Shown here: in pieces, positions 24,789-32,770 of the stretch
How the letters are laid out: every line of letters begins with the position of its first letter
Position numbering within the stretch: position 1 is the first letter of the stretch
Assembly: GCA_016840405.1 (NCBI GenBank)
Contig: JAEOSK010000017.1
Coordinates: 1-58,400 of the forward strand
Reading direction: 5' to 3'
DNA from: Candidatus Hermodarchaeum yapensis
GTDB taxonomy: Archaea > Asgardarchaeota > Hermodarchaeia > Hermodarchaeales > Hermodarchaeaceae
DNA length: 58,400 nucleotides
Made by a program: the position numbers and the translations under genes
The notes under the pieces: model-generated
The model's database searches: none
Told to the model about the DNA's origin: nothing
The model's input: only the letters and a program-made list of their open reading frames with translations

Positions 24789-25676
24789 TCAAAGGCGATA
24801 GTATTTGTCACGTTTTTCTTGGATTCTCCCCTCATTTACCAATTCATCTAGGTGTAATTGAATCATTATCGCTTCCCAGTATCGCAAAAGAGTTTCCTGG
24901 TAGGGAAACTTACGGTAGATTGGAGCATGTTCTACCAACTGATCTACAGTTTTCGGTGAATCCAAAAGGTCCAAGATTGACTGGTTTCTTTCATCGAGAC
25001 GTTGGGCATATCGGTTCCATTCAGATTGAATGTTCACGGTGATAATACCGCGATGTGAAGAGACCACCATATTCGTGGGTAACGCTTTCAATCGTTCAAT
25101 GGATTGGCGAAATTCAGTAAGGCTCGATTCTTGATGGCCATACCAAGGGAAGGAGGTTAAGTCATAATCAAAGGCAAACAGAATTTGTTGCGGTTCATAG
25201 TAGAAGCAGTAATGATCCATTGTATGACCTGGGGTGAAAATTGGAGTCAATACAATTTCGCCTATCTGGAAGGGTGTGTCTTCAGTGTAACTATGTGTGG
25301 GTGGACAGTTCTGGAAGCTCATTACAGTTCGGGCGAATTGCTGCCATATAGAAGCTAATTCTCTTCCAACAAAGCGGTGTGAGAGCGCAACGATATTTCC
25401 GCTCGTGTTGAAAGTTTCTTTGGGAACGAAAATTGGTTGACCTTTGAACACCCAGTTTCCAGCCGAATGGTCTGGATGTGTATGCGAGTTGATTATGTAG
25501 TTGATGTCAAACTCATTTTTGATTTGCTTCAGTAGCGGAATACCACAGCCTGTGTCAATTAATACGGTTTCTTCTGCCTGTACGAGGATGGAGTGGGCGC
25601 GAGGAAAGCGCCCCTTGTTCTCACCATGCAGAAGAGAAATCTGATCTGTGAGAGGTTCTAATCGCTCGCTTGTCAT
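24789..25676 (-). CDS. Metallo-beta-lactamase-fold hydrolase
   Basis: The di-metal motif SHTHPDHSAGN (His65, His67, Asp69, His70), the later FTPGHTMDHYC histidine and the FAFDYDLTSF aspartate give a full metallo-beta-lactamase site, with VVSSHRGII as the closing histidine region. The C-terminal about 70 residues form a winged-helix-like cap (RNQSILDLLDSPKTVDQLVEHAP), as in the MBL proteins related to LACTB2. That cap favours hydrolysis of a thioester or nucleic-acid-type substrate over an antibiotic. It is transcribed alone. Confidence 0.87.
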   Translation of the reverse strand: MTSERLEPLTDQISLLHGENKGRFPRAHSILVQAEETVLIDTGCGIPLLKQIKNEFDINYIINSHTHPDHSAGNWVFKGQPIFVPKETFNTSGNIVALSHRFVGRELASIWQQFARTVMSFQNCPPTHSYTEDTPFQIGEIVLTPIFTPGHTMDHYCFYYEPQQILFAFDYDLTSFPWYGHQESSLTEFRQSIERLKALPTNMVVSSHRGIITVNIQSEWNRYAQRLDERNQSILDLLDSPKTVDQLVEHAPIYRKFPYQETLLRYWEAIMIQLHLDELVNEGRIQEKRDKYYRL

Positions 25677-25741
25677 TCGCCGTCGCTCTTTGTGTGGGAC
25701 TTATTGTCAATTAAGTTGTTGGATGGATTGATATACTCATT

Positions 25742-25994
25742 ATGGTTTTGCGCATTTTAGGGGTTCTAGCTCAGGAAGGAGTAATAAGTTATTCAAGTAA
25801 AATCTTGAACAATCACCTAACAACAAAGGACATTGGAGCTACAGACATTTCCCTTTCAAGGCAGTGAGGTAATTAATGGGGAGTTTTTATCCCCTATTGA
25901 GAATAATAAAAAAGTCGCCGCGAGTTCCGAGGAGACTATAAATGCCTGTCTTGAGGCGGGGGGTGACAGCCTCTTGGGTAGTGCCGGTCGATGA
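25742..25994 (+). pseudogene. Possible frameshifted small gene
   Basis: An ATG at 25742 opens a 41-residue frame (MVLRILGVLAQEGVISYSSK...) to a stop at 25865. A second, overlapping frame (open from about 25818, TTG at 25833) continues with protein-like sequence (GSEVINGEFLSPIENNKKVA, EETINACLEAGGDSLLG) to a stop at 25992. One frame change joining the two would give a single protein of about 85-95 residues. The start, with LxVLAQEGVISYSS, loosely resembles longin- or roadblock-type beginnings, but this is weak. It could be a decayed gene, a sequencing error or chance frames. Confidence 0.25.
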
Positions 25995-26031
25995 TGCAGG
26001 AACCGAACAGAAAACCATTGGGTTTTCATAA
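25942..26031 (+). CDS. Candidate 29-residue small protein
   Basis: GAGGAG (25929-25934) lies 7 bases before the ATG, the best ribosome-binding site in this gene-poor interval. The frame encodes MPVLRRGVTASWVVPVDDAG followed by TEQKTIGFS and ends 17 bases before the small membrane protein gene at 26049. The two could be translated from one message. It overlaps the end of the possible frameshifted gene (25742-25994) in another frame, so only one of the two is likely to be real. Confidence 0.3.
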   Translation: MPVLRRGVTASWVVPVDDAGTEQKTIGFS

Positions 26032-26048
26032 GTTTTGGAGAACGGTGA

Positions 26049-26312
26049 ATGAAGGCGCAGGCCATTTCAGGTACTCAATTTCCAGTAGATCCAGTCATAG
26101 GGCAATTTATACAGTATATGATCCTCGCTTGGGTTATCATTCTCTTCGTTGGTAACCTTATGACTGCGTCATTCATCGCCATGGGTGTTATCTATTGGTT
26201 AACTGGGTGGAATCCTTCCCGAGGTAAGCAGATGGTGGTTGGGGGAATCGTTCTCTTCATTGCTATGCAATGGATAGCCTTCACGACACCGTTGTTGCCT
26301 TTTCTGTTTTAG
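26049..26312 (+). CDS. Small two-helix membrane protein (87 aa)
   Basis: TTGGAGAACGGTGA precedes the ATG, giving a good ribosome-binding site. The protein has a short polar start, a long hydrophobic segment (about 22-52, containing MILAWVIILFVGNLM and SFIAMGVIYWLTGW), a brief positively charged loop (NPSRGKQM) and a second helix (VVGGIVLFIAMQWIAF) to the C-terminus. It should insert as a hairpin in the cytoplasmic membrane. No family is recognised and no enzyme motif is present. It runs toward the M20 peptidase gene, which ends 41 bases away on the other strand. Confidence 0.65.
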   Translation: MKAQAISGTQFPVDPVIGQFIQYMILAWVIILFVGNLMTASFIAMGVIYWLTGWNPSRGKQMVVGGIVLFIAMQWIAFTTPLLPFLF

Positions 26313-26352
26313 CAACATGAATGCAAGGAAACGCTAGATGGCTGTGGAACAA

Positions 26353-27690
26353 CTACAAAGCGAGGTAGTGCACCAATTGTTTAGTCATGTTCACGAGATC
26401 ATCAATTCGAACCCATTCATCGGGTTTGTGTGCGGAGGTGTTATCGAGGGTGGCGGCTCCGATTCCGAGAATTTTGTCAATTCCGCATGCTTGCGTGATG
26501 AAGCCCATGTCTGTTGATACTGCCGCACCGCCAACGATGAATTCACTGTCTTGAAAACCATGCACGGCTTGTAATGCTTTTTGCATCTTTTTTGCGTAGG
26601 GACTTGTGATATCGGCTTTGAACGGAGGTGTAGAATGGATTGTTGTGATCTCAACATCGAGGGCTTTGCTCTTAGTCTTGCCACGTTCAATGGCGGCTTC
26701 GATTTCTTGAACTACTTGTTCATACGACTCTTCCGGGATGTAGCGTCGGTTGATGACGACTTCACATTCAGCCGGAACAATGTTGCTTTTAGTCCCACCG
26801 TGAATGATGTCAATGTTAAACATAGGCGTCACTTTGTCTGATGGGGCTCCAAGGCTTCGGAGTAGGGGAATCACAGGTATAGAAGATTCCCGTTTCTCAA
26901 CCTCTTCTTTGAGAGCATACAGTTCGTTCAGTATGGGTATCATTGCCTCTATCGCATTGATTCCTAGAAAATTGATGCCTGAGTGGCAGCCACGTCCTTT
27001 TGTGCGAATCTTCACATCGATGTTCCCAGCAACGCCGGCGATGAGAAAGGGCATTTGGGCCCCTAGTTCCGTGTTGATGACATGTCCTTGGACATATCCT
27101 TTCTTGGCTAGGTGGTAGATGCCCGGGTAGACACCAATTTCTTCATCCGTACACAGGGTGCAGATGATGTTAAAATGGGGTTGAAGTTCCAACTCGTGGA
27201 GAATTTCTAGCGCAACCACCATACTGGCGATGCCACATTTCATATCAATTGCGCCGCGTCCATAGAGTTTCCCATTTTCTATGGTGGGATTGAAGGGGTC
27301 TTTTGTCCATGGTTCTTCGATGGGAACTACATCCATGTGAGCATAGATGGTGACAGGTTCTTTTTGCCCGTAATCGCGGCACGCTACGAGATTCAGACGG
27401 GGTCCTTCTAGTGGGTAGGGAATTTTTTCGATTTCATCTGTGGGAATAAATACCTGTTCGGTACTGTAACCGAAGCTTCGGAAAATAGGTTCCAGATATT
27501 GTACGATTTCTTCGTAATTGTTTCCTGGGGGTACTACTGTTGGAATGCGGATGAGCTCTTCGAGTAACGAGACAAGACGGTCACGTTTTGCCTCAACAGC
27601 GTTGAAAATCTCTTTTTGGCTTTGTCGTGGAGTTGGCGGTGGTTCCTTATTCGGTTTTACTTCTTCTTGAGTAGAGATTGTGGATTTCAC
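26353..27690 (-). CDS. M20 family metallopeptidase/deacylase (ArgE/DapE type)
   Basis: The zinc-ligand pattern of the M20 family is present: AHMDVVP (about residue 117), GRGAIDMKCGIASMV (about 145), TDEEIG (about 180), a dimerisation (lid) domain starting near residue 225, and the final histidine near LDNTSAHKPDEW. Length (445) suits ArgE/DapE-like deacylases, which remove acyl groups from amino acids or dipeptides. The first about 25 residues are a Pro/Glu/Gln-rich, low-complexity leader not usual for the family. The gene diverges from the second 380-residue paralogue 153 bases away. Substrate unassigned. Confidence 0.88.
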   Translation of the reverse strand: MKSTISTQEEVKPNKEPPPTPRQSQKEIFNAVEAKRDRLVSLLEELIRIPTVVPPGNNYEEIVQYLEPIFRSFGYSTEQVFIPTDEIEKIPYPLEGPRLNLVACRDYGQKEPVTIYAHMDVVPIEEPWTKDPFNPTIENGKLYGRGAIDMKCGIASMVVALEILHELELQPHFNIICTLCTDEEIGVYPGIYHLAKKGYVQGHVINTELGAQMPFLIAGVAGNIDVKIRTKGRGCHSGINFLGINAIEAMIPILNELYALKEEVEKRESSIPVIPLLRSLGAPSDKVTPMFNIDIIHGGTKSNIVPAECEVVINRRYIPEESYEQVVQEIEAAIERGKTKSKALDVEITTIHSTPPFKADITSPYAKKMQKALQAVHGFQDSEFIVGGAAVSTDMGFITQACGIDKILGIGAATLDNTSAHKPDEWVRIDDLVNMTKQLVHYLAL

Positions 27691-27843
27691 GCTAGCCAGT
27701 GTGCAAAAAGGAACAAAAACCCCAAAGAAAACGATCCAAAAAGGACAAAAAGCAAGGATTCAGGATAAGTTTCTCGAAAATAATCGCTGTGTTACGCGTT
27801 CCCTCCGAAACCCCTTTACATAGTCTTCGAAAGAAAGTTTTTG

Positions 27844-28986
27844 ATGAATGCCATTCGTCAGGCCTTTGCGAGTCACTCAGAAACAGTACGAGATTATTTC
27901 GTTGCGTTAATTGAAGTGGATTCTGGAATTTACAATATCAATCAACTAAAAGTGATACTAGAAGAACCCGACTCAACCGTTCGCATGGAAACCGAATGGC
28001 TCCAATCCCTCCTCGAAGCCATCCATATCATCCAGAAGTATATTCGCCTAGTTGAACGATGGGTCGAACATACAATGGGGCTTGCTAAGAACCTTGGCGC
28101 TACTCAGAGCGAACTGATTCAACTTGAGCGCCTTGAACTTCGGGCCTCAGAGATGGTTCAGTCAAAAGACTTTGATCAAAAATACCTGCGTTGGGTTCTT
28201 GAGGATGCAGCACAGGAACTAGATCGCCTTATTGTCACAGCTCATGAACTCCTTCATGAGGCTTCACGTTTAATCGAATTGACGGAAAAATTTCAAGGCC
28301 CCTTCTTTTTTGGCACACAACAAATTGCTAAGAATTGGGAGGAACATTCTCGGCATGAGTTTCTTATACCGCTTTCTACGATTCTCCAAGAGCTTGACAC
28401 AACCGGAGACCCATCATTCACCCTTCAGCAATTTGGTCAGTATCTTGACACGATACTCCAAGTCGTTAATGCTATGCCAGTATTAGTCGTTGACTCCTCG
28501 GCAATTTCTACCTATTCCCCCCAAGCTCTTCAATCCAACCTCGGATTGATTCAACAACTCATTGACGGAGCAGAGCACCTCCAACAATTCATTCAAATCC
28601 GCTCACAGGTATTTTCTGTGTTGGTGAATGAACAAATCGCTCTGTGGAATGCCATACTTCCTTCGGATACTCCTGTTGCTCAGGTCTTGATTACCCTAGG
28701 TTTGAACCCGTCACAAGAAACAGACAATCTCCTCCCTAATCCCATCCCCACAGACACATTGCCATTGGCGCTAAAACAGGCCGAGGAAGCTCTCACCATC
28801 TGGGATATTTCCATTGAAGCCTCAATGCCGTATCTCAACAAGGCATTAGTTCTCAACCAAATTCTCCAATCGCCAGCAATCGCAAAATTCCTGCAAGCCG
28901 ACCAACAACGAATGCAATTGTATCATGAATGGCGCCCCCGAATTACTGCAACTTTTGAAAGTCTTCGCAATTCAATTGGAACCTAA
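27844..28986 (+). CDS. Unrecognised ~380-residue helical protein, paralogue of 20584-21717
   Basis: This is the full-length counterpart of the 20584 gene. Shared blocks include YLRWVLEDAAQELDRLI, a VERWVEHTMGLAKNL block, IPTDTLPLALKQAEEA and LNQILQSPAIAKFLQADQQR; the middle is more divergent. It is predicted all-helical and soluble, with no signal peptide. A TATA-like TTTACATAG about 27 bases before the TTG-ATG start suggests a leaderless message. It converges with the DUF362 gene (4-base gap). Two diverged copies 6 kb apart, in different company, suggest a lineage-specific family of unknown role. Confidence 0.7.
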   Translation: MNAIRQAFASHSETVRDYFVALIEVDSGIYNINQLKVILEEPDSTVRMETEWLQSLLEAIHIIQKYIRLVERWVEHTMGLAKNLGATQSELIQLERLELRASEMVQSKDFDQKYLRWVLEDAAQELDRLIVTAHELLHEASRLIELTEKFQGPFFFGTQQIAKNWEEHSRHEFLIPLSTILQELDTTGDPSFTLQQFGQYLDTILQVVNAMPVLVVDSSAISTYSPQALQSNLGLIQQLIDGAEHLQQFIQIRSQVFSVLVNEQIALWNAILPSDTPVAQVLITLGLNPSQETDNLLPNPIPTDTLPLALKQAEEALTIWDISIEASMPYLNKALVLNQILQSPAIAKFLQADQQRMQLYHEWRPRITATFESLRNSIGT

Positions 28987-28989
28987 CAA

Positions 28990-29805
28990 TCATTTTTTCT
29001 TGCGTTTCCGTGAAGGTTGTATTGTTTCCTGCATTTCCGAAAAGTCGCAACCCACAACCTCAATGTTGTCTAAATTTCCTTCTCCCAATCCACGGTTCAT
29101 GGCTTCTTGAATTATGGGCATTTTCTCTGGTTTCATACCCATTAACGCAGCACCTACCGCATCAACTGCCACTGCATCCCGCCCAACGAGAAACACATTA
29201 GCTGGAATTCGTGTCTTCTGACCTGACCCTGGTCCAGGATAGGCAAAAGTTCCATCCAATATTGCCAAGTCAATACCGCCCAGTACCTCAAACAAATCGA
29301 GTAATACTAGATCCAATTTCTTGTGGAACCGAGCTTTCTTTTTCATCGGGGGTAACCCAAAGAGGTTCTTGATAACAGATCCTTTCTCATAAAATCGCAA
29401 GGTGTGAGTGCTTACCAGGACTCGTGATTCGAATAAGAGGTGCGACAATGCCATTTCCTCGCCTGCGATAGTCACCGTCCGCGTGTCTGAATCTTCAGAG
29501 AGATTGTAGGGTACAACCCGGTCAGAATAGAGTTCTCTCCAAATCTGTAATCGCTCAGTACCAGTACCACGATAATTATCGGATTCAATGAACCATAGCT
29601 TTGGAGCTTTTGAAAAACTCTCTACGATTGCTCGAGCAATAGGTATCGTCGTATATTGTTCTTGTTTTGGCGCAAAGACACCTACTTTCACCAATACTTC
29701 CCGGTCCGGTGTATTAAGATCAGGAATGCCCCCAATTAGGTCCACTGCCTGAGCAAAGGAAGACGAAACATCACTACCCAAGCCCATAAGCGCAACTTTT
29801 ACCAA
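28990..29805 (-). CDS. DUF362 domain-containing protein
   Basis: The protein matches the DUF362 pattern: VLVKVGVFAPKQEQYTTIP, then AIVESF and LWFIESD, the LVSTHTLRFYEKGSVIKNL stretch with GLPP next, DLAILDGTFAYPGPGSGQ, and AVAVDAVGAALMGM near the end. Length is 271 residues, without the ferredoxin segment found in some members, and with a very basic end (RKRKKK). DUF362 proteins occur beside iron-sulfur and cofactor genes, but their activity is unknown. The gene converges with the helical paralogue gene (27844-28986). Confidence 0.8.
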   Translation of the reverse strand: MVKVALMGLGSDVSSSFAQAVDLIGGIPDLNTPDREVLVKVGVFAPKQEQYTTIPIARAIVESFSKAPKLWFIESDNYRGTGTERLQIWRELYSDRVVPYNLSEDSDTRTVTIAGEEMALSHLLFESRVLVSTHTLRFYEKGSVIKNLFGLPPMKKKARFHKKLDLVLLDLFEVLGGIDLAILDGTFAYPGPGSGQKTRIPANVFLVGRDAVAVDAVGAALMGMKPEKMPIIQEAMNRGLGEGNLDNIEVVGCDFSEMQETIQPSRKRKKK

Positions 29806-29882
29806 CTATATCTACACCTAACAATACACTAGTTTCGTGTCTAAGATTTCATAATTGACTAAAAGTCTATTCACTACATAAC

Positions 29883-30362
29883 ATGCTCTCAGAAAAACCT
29901 AGGGGTGCTTTCATGGCTGACAATTGTGGATTTTATTGGCTTGAAAAGGGGACACTTGCTGGCTCAGCATACCCTGGCGCCTGTCTTGATTGGTTATATC
30001 ATCATCAGGGAATTCGAGCCATTATCTCTCTTGAACGATTACAGCCACAGGATCTTGAAACAGCTAAACAATTAGGGTTTCAGCTTGTGACCGTTCCCAT
30101 TCCCGATTTTACTCCCGGCTCCTTAGCTCAACGTGAACAAGTTCTGACGGCTATTGACACATTTCAAAAAATCGGACTACCAACTCTGGTTCATTGCCAA
30201 GGCGGGCTAGGACGAACAGGAATGACACTAGCTCTCTACCTTGTTCTTTATAACGGCATTAATCCTCAGGAGGCAATTTCTAGGATACGGACGATTTGTC
30301 CAGGATCCATTGAAGAGGGGACGGGGCAGGAAGAAGTCATACGTTCTGCAATTACTGAATGA
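29883..30362 (+). CDS. Dual-specificity-type protein phosphatase
   Basis: The active-site loop HCQGGLGRTG (Cys-X5-Arg, about residues 113-122) and the upstream general-acid region PIPDFTPGS identify a small cysteine phosphatase of the dual-specificity/tyrosine phosphatase class, complete at about 150-159 residues. It should remove phosphate from protein Tyr or Ser/Thr, or from a small phosphorylated ligand such as a phosphoinositide or nucleotide. Two starts are possible: 29883, or the ATG at 29913 preceded by AGGGGTG. It converges with the dihydropyrimidinase gene 25 bases away and is not obviously part of that pathway. Confidence 0.85.
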   Translation: MLSEKPRGAFMADNCGFYWLEKGTLAGSAYPGACLDWLYHHQGIRAIISLERLQPQDLETAKQLGFQLVTVPIPDFTPGSLAQREQVLTAIDTFQKIGLPTLVHCQGGLGRTGMTLALYLVLYNGINPQEAISRIRTICPGSIEEGTGQEEVIRSAITE

Positions 30363-30387
30363 AAACGATTCGTGTCAACGTGACAAG

Positions 30388-31782
30388 CTAGAGATCTACC
30401 TTTTTGACTGGTTTCCGTTTTAAGAACTGACCGTGGCCACTTTCGCCCACGAACTTTCCGTCACTCACTACGACTTTCCCTCGCGAAATTGTGGTTTTTG
30501 GATACCCTGTGAGTTGCCAGCCTTCAAAGGGGCTCCAATCACAATTGGTCTGGAGATCCTCTGCGTGAAGAGTGACCTTCTTGTTCGGGTCAAAAACTAC
30601 AAGGTCTGCATCACTGCCAACTGCAATTGTGCCTTTCTTCGGGTACATGCCGAAGAGCATGGCGGGATTCGTACTTGCTAAACCTATAAGATGATTGATT
30701 GAGAAACGTTGTTTGCCGACTCCTTCGGTGTACATGAGTGGGAACATCGTTTCAACGCCTGGCAGTCCAAAGGGAATCTTTCGGAAATCACCTTTCCACA
30801 TGGCTTTCTGTTTTGTATCAAATGTACAGGTATCAGTGGCGATCACTTGGATGTCACCGTTAACCAATCCTTGCCAGAGCTGTGTGTTATCTTCTTTTTT
30901 CTTGATTTGTGGGCATGTTGCATAGAGGTGCCCGTTTTCTCCCTTGAATACTGAATCATCAAGTAACAAGTACTGGGGACAGGTTTCAGCATAAACGTCG
31001 ACACCCCGCTCTTTTGCATCATGGACGTATTGTGCACTTTCACCAGCGGACATGTGGACAATATACAGGCGCCCCCCTGTCACTTCAGCCCATTTGATGG
31101 CACGTTGCACGGCTTCAGATTCAGTGTAACCAGGTCTGGATAATGTGTGGGCATAAGCACCCCATTTTTCCTTCTCCTGAGCATATCGCTCTATGAGCAT
31201 CTCCAAGACATCCATGCTTTCTGCATGGACGCCAATCATACCACTGTACTTCTTGGTCTCTTCCAGGGCTTGAAAGAGCATGCCATCGTCAGCCATCCAG
31301 CCTTCATTCTTGTAGATCATGAACATTTTGAAAGTTGGAATTCCATAGTCGATGACTTGTTTGATTTCAGCTTGGGTTGCTTCATTCCAATCCGTGATGG
31401 CGGCATGGAGCCCATAATCAATACAGACCTTTTCGTCGGCTTCTTGTCGACGAGCCTTTACAGCGTCCATAATGGAGTGACCCTTTTGTTGAATGGCAAA
31501 ATCTATGACGGTTGTAACTCCACCCATTGCAGCGGCTTTTGTACCATTTTCGAAATCATCTGCAGATATAGTGCCACTAAATGGTAGCTGGAGATGAACG
31601 TGTACGTCAATAGCCCCCGGAAACACATACATCCCCTTGGCATCAATAACCTGTGTCCCAGAATCCGGTTTGAGGTCTTTGGAGATTACTGCAATTTTCT
31701 CACCAGTTATTCCAATATCTGCTTGAACGGTTTCAGTAGCAGTGACAATTATCCCATTTTTCACAATTATATCCAGCTTCAT
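30388..31782 (-). CDS. Dihydropyrimidinase (hydantoinase family)
   Basis: The binuclear-zinc amidohydrolase set is intact: His61 and His63 (DVHVHLQ), the carboxylated Lys152 (TFKMFMIYK), His186 (GVHAES), His243 (IVHMSA) and Asp317 (IATDTCTFD). Its length of 464 residues is typical. It opens the ring of 5,6-dihydrouracil or dihydrothymine to the N-carbamoyl-beta-amino acid, the second step of reductive pyrimidine breakdown. Genes for step 1 (34208), step 3 (31894) and step 4 (32771) are adjacent, which favours dihydropyrimidinase over a generic hydantoinase. It diverges from the beta-ureidopropionase gene with about 110 bases between. Confidence 0.93.
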   Translation of the reverse strand: MKLDIIVKNGIIVTATETVQADIGITGEKIAVISKDLKPDSGTQVIDAKGMYVFPGAIDVHVHLQLPFSGTISADDFENGTKAAAMGGVTTVIDFAIQQKGHSIMDAVKARRQEADEKVCIDYGLHAAITDWNEATQAEIKQVIDYGIPTFKMFMIYKNEGWMADDGMLFQALEETKKYSGMIGVHAESMDVLEMLIERYAQEKEKWGAYAHTLSRPGYTESEAVQRAIKWAEVTGGRLYIVHMSAGESAQYVHDAKERGVDVYAETCPQYLLLDDSVFKGENGHLYATCPQIKKKEDNTQLWQGLVNGDIQVIATDTCTFDTKQKAMWKGDFRKIPFGLPGVETMFPLMYTEGVGKQRFSINHLIGLASTNPAMLFGMYPKKGTIAVGSDADLVVFDPNKKVTLHAEDLQTNCDWSPFEGWQLTGYPKTTISRGKVVVSDGKFVGESGHGQFLKRKPVKKVDL

Positions 31783-31893
31783 TACGTGTCACATCTCCAC
31801 GGTTTCAACGATTTTACGACCTTTATGAGTTTGGGAAATGCCTAAATCACGACAAACCAATGTCTACTCTAATTATTTGTTCTGGTGAGAACG

Positions 31894-32760
31894 ATGCGAA
31901 AAGTTCGGATTGGACTAGTGCAAACCCGCTGGGAAGGCAAAGTTACCGATGAAAAGACCATTCGAACCAATGTAGAGAAAATGATTCAAAAACACGAAGC
32001 ATATACTGAAACGGCTGCCAAAGAGGGTGCTCACTTTCTCTGTTTCCAAGAACTCTTTTTTGGTCCATATTTTTGTGCAGAACAGAAAGCTCGTTGGTAT
32101 AAATTTGCCGAACCGATTCCTGGCCCCATTAGTAATCGAATGAGCCACTTAGCGAAAAAGCATAACATCATTCTCATTGTCCCCATGTATGAGGAAGAAA
32201 TGAAAGGCGTCTACTACAATACGGCTATCGTCATCGATCAAAATGGACAGATTCTAGGGAAATATCGAAAAACTCACATTCCACATCTCGGTCCTGGATT
32301 TTGGGAGAAGTTCTATTTCCGGCCCGGGAATCTGGGATATCCGGTCTTCGAGACCATGTACGGCAAGATTGGTGTGTATATCTGTTATGATCGTCACTTT
32401 CCAGAAGGAGCACGTGCTTTGGGATTAAATGGGGCAGAGATTGTCTTCAATCCCTCAGCAACCGTCGCAGGATTATCGGATCATCTGTGGACAATAGAAC
32501 AACCTGCTCATGCCATTGCCAATGGATATTTCATCGCTGCCATCAATCGGGTTGGTGAAGGTCCATGGAAGACGGGAACCTTCTATGGAAGCTCATATGT
32601 CGCAAACCCTCGCGGTGAAATTGTCAAACAAGCTTCTGCTGACAAAGATGAACTTCTACTCATCGATATTGACTTGGACATGATCGAAGAAGTTCGAAAC
32701 ACTTGGCAGTTCTTCCGCGATCGTCGTCCCGACTTGTACAAGAACCTATGTGAGACTTGA
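31894..32760 (+). CDS. Beta-ureidopropionase (N-carbamoyl-beta-alanine amidohydrolase)
   Basis: This nitrilase-superfamily enzyme of 288 residues has the catalytic Glu53 (FQELFFG), Lys126 (YRKTHIPH) and Cys164 (YICYDRHFPE), and the FFGPYFCAEQ and NRVGEGPWKTGTFYGSS blocks typical of beta-ureidopropionases. It hydrolyses N-carbamoyl-beta-alanine to beta-alanine, CO2 and ammonia, the third step of the pathway. The ATG at 31894 follows GGTGA by 5 bases; a GTG at 31885 sits within that site. It converges with the aminotransferase gene, leaving a 10-base gap. Confidence 0.92.
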   Translation: MRKVRIGLVQTRWEGKVTDEKTIRTNVEKMIQKHEAYTETAAKEGAHFLCFQELFFGPYFCAEQKARWYKFAEPIPGPISNRMSHLAKKHNIILIVPMYEEEMKGVYYNTAIVIDQNGQILGKYRKTHIPHLGPGFWEKFYFRPGNLGYPVFETMYGKIGVYICYDRHFPEGARALGLNGAEIVFNPSATVAGLSDHLWTIEQPAHAIANGYFIAAINRVGEGPWKTGTFYGSSYVANPRGEIVKQASADKDELLLIDIDLDMIEEVRNTWQFFRDRRPDLYKNLCET

Positions 32761-32770
32761 CTCAATAGGG

